A DNA stretch of 64,000 bases from Streptomyces rhizosphaerihabitans (GTDB lineage Bacteria; Actinomycetota; Actinomycetes; Streptomycetales; Streptomycetaceae): contig NZ_JAODTZ010000001.1 of the NCBI RefSeq assembly GCF_025399795.1, positions 186,001 to 250,000 on the forward strand. Direction: 5' to 3'. The notes beneath the pieces were generated by a model. The model saw only the letters and a list, made by a program, of their open reading frames with translations. It ran no database searches and was not told where the DNA came from. The first letter of the stretch is position 1, and every line of letters starts with the position of its first letter. Shown one piece after another: positions 9,490-18,345 of this stretch. The position numbers and the translations under genes are program-made.

Positions 9490-12162
9490 TCACCATCCGT
9501 AGTCGGTGTCGTAGCTGGGGTCGAAGGTCACGGTGGGCGCGGCGCCGGAAAGGTCGACAGTCGCCGAGAAGGACTTCGTGCAGGTGTCCTTCTGCTTCTC
9601 CTTGGCGCCGTCCCAGTCGTCGACACCGACCCAGCTCACCTTGAAGTCCAGGTCGCCGGAGGCTGTCACGGTTCCGTCCTCGGCCAGCTCGGTCTCCAGC
9701 CCCGGCTCCGACTGCTGGGTCCAGTGGACGTCCTCGACCTCGTCGAGCGAGGAGTAATAGTTGTCCGGACTCATCGGGCAGTCCTCGGGTTCGAGGGTCG
9801 TGCTCCGCTCCGCGCACTGAACCAGCTCGGTGACCACGGCCTCCCGCGCGGCCTGCTCACCCTCACCGGTGAGAGCCGCGTCAAGGCCGTCGGGGGTTCC
9901 GCTGCCGCCGGGCTCCACCATGACCGAGCCGCCGCCACTGGCGGCGACATAGCCGGAGTTCACGCCCTCGACGGTCACCATGCCGGGAAAGACGGCGAGT
10001 TCGGCGGTGCCGTCCTTCAACAGCACCGGCACACCGCTCACCTTGGCCTCGCGCAGCAGCGGAGACGCCGTCACATCGACCCGCGCCAGGCCGTCCGAGA
10101 CCTTCCAGCGCCGCCACAGGCCGAGGTGCTTGTCGTCTTCGTCGGTGACCAGTCGCAGCGAGGTCTCGCGCTTCTCCCCGCCCACCGAGTAGGTGACGGT
10201 GGCGGTGGCCGTCGTCCCGGACTCGTCCACCTCGTCGACGCTCACGTCGGTCAGCGGGGCGGCCTTCAGCTGGCTGTCCAGCGCGGCCTGCGTCAGCAGC
10301 CGGCCGGAGGGGGAGCCGTCGAGCAGTTCCAGGGCGTCCTCGGCACGTCCGTCCGCGACGGCCTGGATGTAGTCCTCGGCGGCGGCCTTCGGGCCGTAGA
10401 CCTGGGAATCCACGACCGCCCAGGCAGCCGTGCCGCCACCGCCGAGCACGGCGACGACGATCAGGCCGACGCCGGTGAACCGTGCCCACTTCGCGTCGGT
10501 GGCCAGTGGCGGACAGGCCAGCGGCTCGGTCAGCGCGCTCGTCAGCCGGGGCGGCACCGGGCGGCCCCTGCGGTGCGCGGCGTCGGCGAGCAGCGCGGCC
10601 CACTGCGGGTGCACGGGCAGGCCGGGCATCCGCAGCACCCAGGCACCCGCGGCGGGGAAGACGCTCAGCAGCGGCCGGGTCAGGAACTGCGCCGCGACGA
10701 GCAGCAGCCCACCCCACAGCAGCGCCACGAACAGCGTCCCGAACACGCTCAAGCCGAAGGACACGGAACCGTGCGCACTACCGCTGGCGCCGATCGGCCC
10801 CACCCCGATGTCCATGCCTCCGTCGACATCGGCATTCAGTCCGGACAGGATGCCGAGCGGCATCCACAGCACGGCCATGGCGCCCGCGAACCTCCACAGG
10901 GTGCTCAGCATGCGCGCCCGGGGGTCGTGGGCAAGCGCGTGACGCACCGCCGCGACGACCACCACCAAGGCGACGAGAAGCAGCAGCAGATAGGCGGCAC
11001 CGGGCATATTGCCGGTGAACAGGCCCGCCTTCGAGTCCTTCAGCCGACTGGTGTCCTCGCCGCCGAGGAAGGACTGGACGCTTGCGGCGCCGTTCAGGGA
11101 ACTGCCGGCCGTGACGCCCATGGCCACACCGGTCAGCCAGACCGCGGAGTTGATGAAGGTGAGCAGCGAAAGGCCGAGTGCGGCACCGGCGTTCAGGTCA
11201 CCGGTGTCGCCGAAGACCGCGAAGCCCAGTGCCGTCAGGGCACCCAGGCCGAGCAGCACCGAGCTCACGGTGCCCGCCGCGGTCAACGGGGACCGCCAGT
11301 CGCGCAACCGGCCGGCGAACCCGCCCGGCAGCGCGCCCGGAGTGCCGTGGCGAACGGCGGCGCGGGCGGCGAAGTCGGCGAGGAAGACGAAGACGACGGT
11401 GTACGGAAGGAGCGGCCACACGGCCACGCCCAAGTCGACCGACACCGGACCGAGTTCCTCGGTGTTCATTCCGAAGACCGAGGAGGAGTGGGTGGCCAGA
11501 GCCAGAACGGTCATGGCGAGGGCGTAGACAAGAGCACCGGTGGCGGACCGGCCCGCCACGCGGGCCCAGGTGTCCGCCGCCGCGCGCCGCTCGCCGCGCC
11601 GGGCGAACCACCACACCGCGAACAGGGCGGTGCAAGTGAACAACATCAGCTGCAGGGTGACGCCGATCTCCCCCTGACCGGCGAAATTCCCGGGCATCGA
11701 GTCACCGAAGCCGCTGCCCGATCCGGATTGCCCACCCCCCTCAACCGTCAGGCCGAGCGTGCCCCGTAGGGCCAATCCGGCCACCCACACCGTGGTGGTC
11801 AGCCAGTCGCCCACCGTGCCGGTGTTGTCCTCGGGCAGGAACTGGGCGGCGATGGCAAGGACGACGAACAGCAGGCCGAGCTGGCTCCCCAGAGCCGACA
11901 GGGCGCTGACGGCCGCGGCCTTGGCGGACTGCGCGTCCGGCCGGACCTGGCTGAACAGGGTGGCCAGACGGCCGGGAGCCGTCACACCGGACTGCCCGGG
12001 TACCGGCTGCGGCACGGCCGGGACCTGTGCGTTCCACGGCGCGGGCGGTGCGGACGGCATCGGCGCGGCTGCCGGCGCAGCGGGCGCAACCGGTGCCCCG
12101 CAACTGCCACAGAACGCGTGACCTGCGGCTATCGGTTCAGCGCAGGACGGACAGGTACTCAT
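9490..12162 (-). CDS. Zinc-ribbon polytopic membrane protein
   Basis: 890 residues. It opens with a four-cysteine zinc ribbon (CPSC then CGSC within the first 25 residues) and an Ala/Pro linker. Roughly ten hydrophobic helices occupy residues 75-510. A last helix near residue 555 (VGLIVVAVLGGGGTAAWAVV) leads to a 300-residue soluble, presumably extracytoplasmic part with SNTF2-like and Asp/Glu-rich sections. Such proteins are common in Streptomyces and have no settled function; sensing or envelope homeostasis is a guess. The ATG at 12162 has GGGAAGTG upstream. The gene is followed by the RDD gene. Confidence 0.8.
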   Translation of the reverse strand: MSTCPSCAEPIAAGHAFCGSCGAPVAPAAPAAAPMPSAPPAPWNAQVPAVPQPVPGQSGVTAPGRLATLFSQVRPDAQSAKAAAVSALSALGSQLGLLFVVLAIAAQFLPEDNTGTVGDWLTTTVWVAGLALRGTLGLTVEGGGQSGSGSGFGDSMPGNFAGQGEIGVTLQLMLFTCTALFAVWWFARRGERRAAADTWARVAGRSATGALVYALAMTVLALATHSSSVFGMNTEELGPVSVDLGVAVWPLLPYTVVFVFLADFAARAAVRHGTPGALPGGFAGRLRDWRSPLTAAGTVSSVLLGLGALTALGFAVFGDTGDLNAGAALGLSLLTFINSAVWLTGVAMGVTAGSSLNGAASVQSFLGGEDTSRLKDSKAGLFTGNMPGAAYLLLLLVALVVVVAAVRHALAHDPRARMLSTLWRFAGAMAVLWMPLGILSGLNADVDGGMDIGVGPIGASGSAHGSVSFGLSVFGTLFVALLWGGLLLVAAQFLTRPLLSVFPAAGAWVLRMPGLPVHPQWAALLADAAHRRGRPVPPRLTSALTEPLACPPLATDAKWARFTGVGLIVVAVLGGGGTAAWAVVDSQVYGPKAAAEDYIQAVADGRAEDALELLDGSPSGRLLTQAALDSQLKAAPLTDVSVDEVDESGTTATATVTYSVGGEKRETSLRLVTDEDDKHLGLWRRWKVSDGLARVDVTASPLLREAKVSGVPVLLKDGTAELAVFPGMVTVEGVNSGYVAASGGGSVMVEPGGSGTPDGLDAALTGEGEQAAREAVVTELVQCAERSTTLEPEDCPMSPDNYYSSLDEVEDVHWTQQSEPGLETELAEDGTVTASGDLDFKVSWVGVDDWDGAKEKQKDTCTKSFSATVDLSGAAPTVTFDPSYDTDYGW

Positions 12163-12386
12163 TCACTTCCCTGAAGGACTGGTGGCCCGAGGGGGCCTAC
12201 GGGTGGAATCGCGCGAACTCCCCCGACCACCCGGACACATCACGGGGCCGGGCGCCGGTTGGGGGACCGGCATTCGGCGTGCGGTCTGCCGCTGCGACCG
12301 CGCCATGAGCGCCGAACCGACAAGGAGCTTCTTCGCATTGTGAAGATCCAGTGGTTGATGCGTGGAGCAATTGATAGCAGCCCTGC

Positions 12387-12413
12387 GTGACTCATGCAAT
12401 ATGCATGAGTCAC
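12387..12413. promoter_or_regulatory. 12-bp-arm palindrome upstream of the zinc-ribbon gene
   Basis: Perfect inverted repeat with arms GTGACTCATGCA and its complement around a 3-bp centre, about 225 bp upstream of the zinc-ribbon start and beside the integrase remnant. The short spacing suggests a dimeric regulator site more than a terminator. The 223 bp between 12163 and 12386 hold no other gene. Confidence 0.55.
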
Positions 12414-12539
12414 CGCGACAGCTCTGACCGGCGGAAACGAAGCGTCAGCACCCCGACAGAACCCACCCGGCGGCGCGACCGCGCCCCCTCCGAAGCCTTC
12501 ACATACCCACCTGCAGGCGGACCGGGTTGCACCTCGGGT

Positions 12540-12914
12540 TGCGCCTGGCTCGTGCGCTCACCCCTCTTTCACGGCCTGCGCTGCGGCGAGTTGGCCACAC
12601 TCGCCCGGGACGAGGCGGACCTGGACGCCGAGTTGCTCCACATCGGCAGGCAGCCGGCGTCCATCTCCCGCGAAGCACACGAGGACGAACCGAAAGCCGA
12701 CAGCGTCCGCGACATCAAGCTGAACCGAGACGCGGTGATGCTCCCGCAGACCTGGCGCGCGAAGCAGACCGCCGAACACGAGAAGTGGTCATCGACCGGC
12801 GCTCCCGCAGCAGCCGCAGCCGCCGGCCGAGTCCTCACCGAGGACCGCTTCATCGAGCAGCAGGCCGGACCATGCACCGATCAAGGAAACAAAAGAGGCC
12901 CAGGTCGGAAATAG
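12540..12914 (+). pseudogene. Remnant of a tyrosine integrase
   Basis: The frame gives a fragment of a phage-type integrase core: FHGLRCGELATLARDEADLD (box I with the catalytic Arg), then a SVRDIKLNRDAVMLPQ segment matching the beta strands after it, and RVLTEDRF. The catalytic HxxR and nucleophile Tyr regions are absent and the N-terminal part is out of frame. It ends 20 bp before the left tRNA fragment, just as the intact integrase ends before the right one. I read it as the leftover of an older element. The boundaries are approximate. Confidence 0.65.
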
Positions 12915-12930
12915 TGACCTGGACCTCTTT
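12892..12930. terminator. Hairpin terminator beside the left attachment site
   Basis: Arms AAAGAGGCCCAGGTC and GACCTGGACCTCTTT with one mismatch and a 9-nt loop, flanked by A and T runs, so it can work in both directions. It sits between the integrase remnant and the tRNA fragment. Confidence 0.75.
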
Positions 12931-12933
12931 CAT

Positions 12934-12977
12934 GGAGCCCCCTGTCGGATTCGAACCGACGACCTACGCATTACAAG
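12934..12977 (-). other. Left attachment site: 3' half of tRNA-Thr(TGT)
   Basis: 44 bp identical to 30227-30270. Read on the minus strand it is the anticodon loop CTTGTAA, the 3' anticodon stem, the T-arm GTCGGTTCGAATCCGAC and the acceptor strand AGGGGGCTCC, here followed by A so that CCA is kept. The sequence before it (GACAA) cannot pair with TGCGT, so this is not a complete tRNA. It is the left end of the integrated element. Confidence 0.88.
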
Positions 12978-13168
12978 TTGTCGGATCTTGATCCGTAGGC
13001 GTCCACCAACGTCAGCCAGCCGCGAATACCCCCTGCTCAGCAGCGGTGCCGGACGCCAACGGATGCCCATGGCGCTCTATGGATCAGGACTTCATCGAGA
13101 CCGCAACTGAGACCAGTCGCGATCTCCATGCTCTCAACTGCCCGCTCTACGAGGGTCTGCCGGCCGTT

Positions 13169-13441
13169 TCACGTAGTACGCGCAGCCTCGGAAGGCTGCT
13201 CGGAAGCGCTCGTCTCACCAACAGCGTGGGCCCTGTCGATGGTTCCTTGGTGAGTGCTTCGCAGAGCCACGTACGTCGTCACGACACCTCCAACGACGGC
13301 GGCGGCCGTACTGAGCGGAGCAGCCAGACCGGGGGCTGCCCAGACTGCAAGGACCACCACAAGGGCCAAGAACCCTGCTGTGAGCATCAAAGGCAGTAGA
13401 CCGAGTCTCTGGGAAGAGCGCTCCCAGCGGCGTACATTCAT
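13169..13441 (-). CDS. Small two-helix membrane protein
   Basis: 90 residues from the ATG at 13441 (a TTG lies one codon upstream; GAGG is about 8 nt before). Two hydrophobic segments, LLPLMLTAGFLALVVVLAVW and a second around AAAVVGGVVTTYVAL, are joined by a short loop and followed by a polar tail. No family recognised. It is the first gene inside the left attachment site and faces left. Confidence 0.5.
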   Translation of the reverse strand: MNVRRWERSSQRLGLLPLMLTAGFLALVVVLAVWAAPGLAAPLSTAAAVVGGVVTTYVALRSTHQGTIDRAHAVGETSASEQPSEAARTT

Positions 13442-13573
13442 CAAGGCACCTCTTCGTTAGCTGAGTTACGAACCTGGGTGTAATCGCGGCCCTCCGTTGC
13501 ACCGGGGGGCCGCTCGCCGTGGTGGCGTGCCGCAACTCTGATGCATCTCGCGGGAGCGTGCGTGATCCGCTGC

Positions 13574-13766
13574 GACACCCTTTGGCCCGCATATAGCGTG
13601 TTAGCCGTACGAGCAACACCGCAGGTCAGACGCTGGTCCTGGTGCGGGCTAAAGGGTCAGGCAACGGGAAGGTATCCATCGGTGACCCTTTGGCCCGTAT
13701 GTAGCGTGTGAGTCGTACGAGCAACACCGCAGGTCAGAGGCGCAACACGATGCGGGCCAAAGGGTC
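13574..13766. repeat. Two tandem 85-bp units with inverted-repeat ends
   Basis: Unit 1 (13574-13658) and unit 2 (13684-13766) each begin with GAC(AC)CCTTTGGCCCG and end with its inverted copy CGGGCYAAAGGGTC. Between these ends the units share a nearly identical core, including CGTACGAGCAACACCGCAGG. The second unit ends 14 bp before the start of the gene at 13781, with only its ribosome binding site between. The rest of the gap from 13445 holds nothing else I can name. Confidence 0.8.
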
Positions 13767-13780
13767 AGAGGGGGCTTGAC

Positions 13781-14758
13781 GTGCCAAGAAACGCTGATCG
13801 ACGTGCACGCCGCTTAGAGGAACTGGAGGCTGTACGAGGACGCCTTGAGCAGGTGCTCCCAGCCGTAAAGCGCCTTCACAGACGCGGTGGCGGCTGGCCA
13901 CTGAACGTGAAGCTTCGCGCATCGCTCTTCGTTGGCAGCACTCGGTTCCCGGCTCCATTAGCCCGGATTTCAGCGCCCCGCGGGGTGAACTTGCAGGTGT
14001 ACTTTTTGGCGCTACTGGAAGCTCAGAGCAGGAAGCGCAGCGGGCCAGCGGGGCCGTGCCCTCTGCCACTTTCAGGTGGAGATATCTCCTGGGCGGACCT
14101 AGTTGTTTCTCAGGCTCAACAGAACATGAGAGCAAAGGCCCCGGTTACCGCAACACAGAACAGAGTTCGTCAAATCAAATCAGCCATCAAGCGTCTCGCT
14201 GACGAGAATTTGATTCTACGGAACGCAGGAGACCCTTCCAACCCATATCCACTCATGCTGCTGCGCGAGTCCGGACACAGGACAGGGGAGGACCATGACT
14301 ACGTGATACCGGATTCATATGAGAGCCCGCCGACGGCCATCAGTCTTCCCGTGGAGTTTTTCACAAACGGCTGGATTCATCTGCTCACGGACTCCGAAAT
14401 ACGGATGTACTTGACCCTAAAGCATCTCGCGAGCCGATATCCGCGGGAGCACTCGCTGCGTGGCATCTACTGCATCGATCGAGACAGGGAGTGGCTTTAT
14501 GGTGTCTCTCGCGATGTTTACGAGGCGCATCTGACCCTAGCCCGATTCGGCCTTATCGAGCTTGTCCAAAATGACTCACGCCACAAAGACGGCAAGATCG
14601 TCAACTATAAGGAGTTCCTGAAGAAGGGGGCCGTACCCCTACCCCCTCACAGGTTTCAAATCCTCCCCGACAATTCTTTCTATAGGCCCGCCGCAGAAAA
14701 GATCAAAAGAGCCCTACTCAATTACCCGCCTTCAGTAAAGCAAATGACGAGGAATTGA
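13781..14758 (+). CDS. Unknown protein, possible replication or DNA-binding protein (AICE cargo)
   Basis: 325 residues, start GTG at 13781 with GAGGGGG upstream. Not recognised. Visible parts: a charged N-terminal helical stretch (RRLEELEAVRGRLEQVLPAV), and middle and C-terminal segments that could be winged helices, such as NRVRQIKSAIKRLADENLI and SEIRMYLTLKHLA. The overall look recalls plasmid replication or replication-control proteins, but no catalytic motif supports that. Base composition is clearly less GC-rich than the neighbours, which suggests separate acquisition. The two repeat units directly in front could be its operators. Confidence 0.6.
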   Translation: MPRNADRRARRLEELEAVRGRLEQVLPAVKRLHRRGGGWPLNVKLRASLFVGSTRFPAPLARISAPRGVNLQVYFLALLEAQSRKRSGPAGPCPLPLSGGDISWADLVVSQAQQNMRAKAPVTATQNRVRQIKSAIKRLADENLILRNAGDPSNPYPLMLLRESGHRTGEDHDYVIPDSYESPPTAISLPVEFFTNGWIHLLTDSEIRMYLTLKHLASRYPREHSLRGIYCIDRDREWLYGVSRDVYEAHLTLARFGLIELVQNDSRHKDGKIVNYKEFLKKGAVPLPPHRFQILPDNSFYRPAAEKIKRALLNYPPSVKQMTRN

Positions 14759-14846
14759 CGAATCCCTGGACGTCACGGAGCCGTCCAGCCTCGCGATGCC
14801 GCTCTACTGGGCGAATAGCGCCGCTTCGATACCTTACTGGACGAGG

Positions 14847-16298
14847 CTAGGGTGGGCTTCCGGCCGACTCTCCGGTGGTATCGGACGGCGGCAATAGCAG
14901 GCCCTCGGGAGGATTCGCCACGACACCACTGTCGAAGATCGGAGGTACAGTCCACGACGCCACACGTTGTATGTCAACCTGGCTACCGACGAATTCGGCC
15001 TGATGGAAGGTCACATCGCTGCCAGTGAACTCGGCGAGGAAGAAGGTCACCGCACCTTCGAGGAACTTGGACTCGCGGCCGTCGAGGAAGCCTACCCAGC
15101 CCCTTCTGAACACGGCTCCGTCGAAGCTCACCTTGCCACCGGCGAATTTGGCGAAGTCAAAACTCGCTGCGCCACTGAACACGGCTCGGTCGAAGCTCAC
15201 CTCTCCGTCGATGAAATCTGCACCGAATATCACCCCACTGTTGGCGAACTCGGCACCCTGAAAGGTCACCTTGCTGCCGGTGAACTTAGCGTCCTGAAAG
15301 GTCACCTCGCCACCGTGGAACTTGGTACTGCGAAAGCTAACTTCACCACCGATAAACTTGGCGCCCAAGAAGCTAAGCGAACCATTGGTGAACACAGCTC
15401 CGTCGAAGCTCATTTTGCCACTCGTGAACTCTGCGTCGAAGAAGCTCAGCGGCCCATTGGTGAACCTGGCGCTCCGAAAGCTCACCTTGCCACCGGCGAA
15501 GCTGGCTGAGCCAAATCTCACCGAATCAGTAAACACGGCCCGGTCGAAGCTCACCTTGCCACCGGCGAATTTGGCGAAGTCAAAACTCGCTGCGCCACTG
15601 AACACGGCCCGGTCGAAGCTCACCTCTCCACCAGTAAACTCGACATCGAAGAAGTTCACATCGTCAGTAAACGTGGCTGCGCTGAAATTTACTGCGCCTC
15701 TGAATCGGGTGTTGCTGAAGTCGCCGCCGTCGAACACAGCGCCGGTGAAGTCGTAGTCATATCCATCCCATGAGGCGGTGGATAGGGTGCCTTCGACTCT
15801 TAGGTGGTTACAAATGATCCGGATGACTGTATGGCGGACTTCGCGGTTGGCCTGCCAGGCAAGGTGCTGTTCGGGGAATGCAGTCTCGTCGGGTTTGGGC
15901 GGGTAGGGCATTCGAAGGTAGGCGCAGAGGACGTCGATGCAGGTTTGTCGGCGTTCGGTCCAGTCGTCGGCCAGCCCGGCCAAGGCGTGCACGCCGGCTA
16001 GGCGACAGGCCGCCTCATCGTGACCGAGGAGTTCGGCAGCGGTGGCGAAGCGCTCGTTGAGTAGGCGGGTCCGTTCATGCTGCAGGGACTCTTGGGCGCT
16101 TTTGCGGAGAGAGCGTTCGGAGCGTCGTGCGCCAAAGTACACACCTGCGCCGCCGAGCAAACTCCCGCCAAGACCTACAAGGAGGATCGCCCACAGGGGG
16201 CTGGCCGAGCCCGCACTTTGGTTCGCTAATGGAGAAGGCGACGGGGCGGGCGCAAGGATGAGGCTGACGGTGTCGAAGAGACTGCCCAGGAAGGTCAT
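14847..16298 (-). CDS. Membrane-anchored pentapeptide-repeat protein
   Basis: 483 residues. One N-terminal transmembrane segment (WAILLVGLGGSLLGGAGVYFG, about residues 35-55) is followed by a helical cytoplasmic stretch with LLNERFATAAELLGHDEAACRLAG (spanned, not quoted further) and then about 270 residues of pentapeptide repeats of the A(D/N/V)FxxA type: AVFSG, AKFAG, AEFTS, AVFTN. These fold as a right-handed four-sided helix and in some cases mimic DNA. The DNA of the repeats is itself duplicated, for example the block at 15130-15190 recurs at 15540-15610. Function unknown; accessory cargo of the AICE. Confidence 0.8.
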   Translation of the reverse strand: MTFLGSLFDTVSLILAPAPSPSPLANQSAGSASPLWAILLVGLGGSLLGGAGVYFGARRSERSLRKSAQESLQHERTRLLNERFATAAELLGHDEAACRLAGVHALAGLADDWTERRQTCIDVLCAYLRMPYPPKPDETAFPEQHLAWQANREVRHTVIRIICNHLRVEGTLSTASWDGYDYDFTGAVFDGGDFSNTRFRGAVNFSAATFTDDVNFFDVEFTGGEVSFDRAVFSGAASFDFAKFAGGKVSFDRAVFTDSVRFGSASFAGGKVSFRSARFTNGPLSFFDAEFTSGKMSFDGAVFTNGSLSFLGAKFIGGEVSFRSTKFHGGEVTFQDAKFTGSKVTFQGAEFANSGVIFGADFIDGEVSFDRAVFSGAASFDFAKFAGGKVSFDGAVFRRGWVGFLDGRESKFLEGAVTFFLAEFTGSDVTFHQAEFVGSQVDIQRVASWTVPPIFDSGVVANPPEGLLLPPSDTTGESAGSPP

Positions 16299-16593
16299 GG
16301 TGGCACGTTAGGCATGGTTGCAACGGTCTTCCGGGGCAGCGTGCCGGGCAGTAGGCCACTGTCATTCCGAGGGGTACAGCCACCCAGCCATCCGGCTGGA
16401 GGCGGAGTGGCTGGCGCGGAACTGTTGGCGGTCGACGCACCGAGCCTGCGGGTCGAGCCGGACGCAGAGGTCCCCACAGGTGTCGGCCAGCGCCGGTGCT
16501 GCGCCGCTTGGATAGGCCGCATCTCGGCGCCCCGAGCCGCGAACATTGACGTACAGAAGAACGGGCGACCGACAGAGCGGCTGCCTCTGTCCG

Positions 16594-17424
16594 TCAGTGT
16601 TCGCCACTGTTGATGTCAGAGGGAGCCCTGCCCACGGCCAGGAGGTGCGAACTGGCGGCAAGCAGCTCGGGGTACGGCTCTGCCATGCGCGCCGCCTCCA
16701 TCGCCGAGGCAATCAGCTCGTCTGTGGGCCCCTCGCCTGGCTGTTGCTCGGCCGCCTTCACGAGCGACCATGCGGGCCCCTCGATCCCGAAGACCTGTAC
16801 GTCCGTCAACCCGGAGGCCACCAGCTCTGCCACAAGCTCTTCAGCACGGTGGAAGTAGGACAGGGTGAACCCTCGTACACCGTCATAGACGGCCGTCTCA
16901 AGGATCTTCGAGACGGAGTCACGAATTCGTTCGGTGTGCAGGTGAGCGTATGTGACGTGCTCAAAGAGCGACGCGTAACGGTTGATTGCAGCCGCCGCAA
17001 CCAGTCCGCCCGGCTTCACCACGCGGCGGGCTTCCGCCAGCGCCCTACGCCGATCATCGGGGTCGGGCAGGTGGTACAGCGGCCCGAGAAGCTGCACAAC
17101 GTCGAAACTGTCGTCCGGCTCACGCAGATCGCGAGCGTCTCCCACGATCGCCGAGCACACTGCCGCCGCGCTCTCGACATGACGGGGCACGGGGTCCACG
17201 AGCGTGACGTCGTAGCCGTCCTTCACAAGCCATTCAGCGTGGACCCCGGTCCCCCCTCCCACGTCGAGCACGCGTGCCGGCGCGGGGGGCAAGAAGCGTC
17301 GGAGAAGCTCTTGAGTCCTGACCAACTCCATACGTCCGTCTGCCGAGCTACGCAGGCGGCTGTCCTCGTTCACTGTCTCGCCGTAGAACCGCATCACAGA
17401 GGGTGCCAATTCGAGATTCGACAT
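16594..17424 (-). CDS. Class I SAM-dependent methyltransferase
   Basis: 276 residues from the ATG at 17424, which gives the usual N-terminus (MSNLELAPSVMRFYGE). The SAM-binding motif I VLDVGGGTGVHAEWL, the acidic end of strand 2 (VTLVDPVPRHV), the GDARDL motif and VVQLLGPLYHLPDPDDR are all present. Such enzymes methylate small molecules, and the substrate cannot be read. The gene is divergent from the GntR regulator with a 56-bp gap that holds one operator copy, so it is probably controlled by that regulator. The 295 bp between 16299 and 16593 downstream hold no convincing gene. Confidence 0.82.
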   Translation of the reverse strand: MSNLELAPSVMRFYGETVNEDSRLRSSADGRMELVRTQELLRRFLPPAPARVLDVGGGTGVHAEWLVKDGYDVTLVDPVPRHVESAAAVCSAIVGDARDLREPDDSFDVVQLLGPLYHLPDPDDRRRALAEARRVVKPGGLVAAAAINRYASLFEHVTYAHLHTERIRDSVSKILETAVYDGVRGFTLSYFHRAEELVAELVASGLTDVQVFGIEGPAWSLVKAAEQQPGEGPTDELIASAMEAARMAEPYPELLAASSHLLAVGRAPSDINSGEH

Positions 17425-17442
17425 GGTCGCAGTATCGTGTGT

Positions 17443-17460
17443 ACCGGTGGACCAGTCCAG
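17443..17460. promoter_or_regulatory. Likely GntR operator, intergenic copy
   Basis: ACCGGTGGACCAGTCCAG, an imperfect copy of the palindrome seen twice downstream of the regulator gene. It lies between the divergent methyltransferase and gntR starts and so could control both. Confidence 0.65.
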
Positions 17461-17480
17461 CGTGCGGAGTAGAGGAAGCC

Positions 17481-18197
17481 ATGGCCGTCCTGAAGTACGA
17501 AGAGATCGCCGAGTCTCTGCGCGCCCGCATCGCCGCTGGTGAGTTCGCCCCTGGTGCCACCATCCCCTCCGGCCGCGACCTGGCCGAGCAGTGGGACGTG
17601 TCACGAGCCACCGCCATCAAGGCCGTGGACGTGCTGCGCAACGACGGTGTGGTGGTGGCCAAGCAGGGCACCGGTTTCGTCGTCACGGAGACGCCCGTGG
17701 CGCGCCCTGCCGGCGCCCGCCGGGCTGGGTCGGCACGCATCTTGGGCGGGATGCCGTTCCTTCGCGTCGGTACGCCCGACTGGGCGGAGCCTCCCGCACG
17801 CGTCGCCGTCGCACTCGGGATCTCCCCCGGCGTGCTGGCACTTCGACGCATCCGCGTCCTCCAGCTCCCAGACGGAACCCCGAACAGCTGCGTGGAGGCG
17901 TGGTTCCCTCCAGAGATCGCGGAGGCAGCGCCTCGCCTCGCCGACACGGCGCCCATCGCCGAGGGCACGACACGCTACGTCCGTCGGCAGACCGGGCGGT
18001 TCCCGGTCGAGGGAGTGGACATCACCACCGTGCGCCTCGCAACGGACGCGGAGGCGGACCGCTTGAACGTAGCGACGGCTACCCCGGTCGCCGTGCTGCT
18101 CCATACGGCACACGACGAGGAAGGTCGTCCGTTGGTCTGCGAGGAAGGTGTTACCCCCTCTTCGCTCTTCGAGCAGGTGGACACCTACGCCATGTAG
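17481..18197 (+). CDS. GntR-family regulator (HutC/UTRA type, KorSA-like)
   Basis: 238 residues. The ATG at 17481 is fixed by AGAGGAAG 5 nt upstream. N-terminal winged helix: YEEIAESLRARIAAGEF, IPSGRDLAEQWDVSRATAIKA and the wing GVVVAKQGTGFVV. The C-terminal UTRA ligand-binding domain runs from about residue 95 (ARVAVALGISPGVLALRRIR) to the end. In AICEs the GntR protein (KorSA in pSAM2) represses replication and transfer genes. The three operator-like palindromes around this gene fit autoregulation and control of the rightward operon. Confidence 0.85.
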   Translation: MAVLKYEEIAESLRARIAAGEFAPGATIPSGRDLAEQWDVSRATAIKAVDVLRNDGVVVAKQGTGFVVTETPVARPAGARRAGSARILGGMPFLRVGTPDWAEPPARVAVALGISPGVLALRRIRVLQLPDGTPNSCVEAWFPPEIAEAAPRLADTAPIAEGTTRYVRRQTGRFPVEGVDITTVRLATDAEADRLNVATATPVAVLLHTAHDEEGRPLVCEEGVTPSSLFEQVDTYAM

Positions 18198-18211
18198 GCA
18201 CCCGCAAACCG

Positions 18212-18242
18212 AGCTGGACCGGTCCGCCGGTCCAGCTTTTTT
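18212..18242 (+). terminator. Terminator that is also an operator-like palindrome
   Basis: Arms AGCTGGACCGG and CCGGTCCAGCT around TCCG, followed by a run of six T. It ends the gntR transcript, and its sequence is nearly the same as the operator at 18312. Confidence 0.8.
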
Positions 18243-18311
18243 GATGCCCCGTCACGTCAGTTGACCTGCGCAAACTCGGCCCAACGTCATCCAACTCCAT
18301 TTTCATCGCTT

Positions 18312-18337
18312 GACTGGACCGGTCCACCGGTCCAGTC
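18312..18337. promoter_or_regulatory. Likely GntR operator upstream of the transfer operon
   Basis: Palindrome with arms GACTGGACCGG and CCGGTCCAGTC around TCCA. It lies upstream of the run of small transfer genes. Repetition of the same palindrome at the gntR promoter suggests that this regulator binds both. Confidence 0.65.
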
Positions 18338-18345
18338 TGTTGATG

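Noticed and set aside
9724..11769. 681-codon rightward frame opposite the zinc-ribbon gene
   Set aside because: Mirror frame in GC-rich DNA rich in Gly, Arg, His and Gln with no recognisable fold; the minus strand has membrane helices and a zinc ribbon.
12934..12977. Complete tRNA-Thr gene at the left site
   Set aside because: Only the anticodon loop to acceptor end is present; the bases before the loop cannot pair with the anticodon stem and there is no D-arm.
13046..13399. 117-codon rightward frame near the left attachment site
   Set aside because: No ribosome site and it overlaps a leftward frame with two clear membrane helices.
16314..16613. 99-codon rightward frame between the pentapeptide and methyltransferase genes
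   Set aside because: No ribosome site, no fold, and it runs into the end of the methyltransferase gene.
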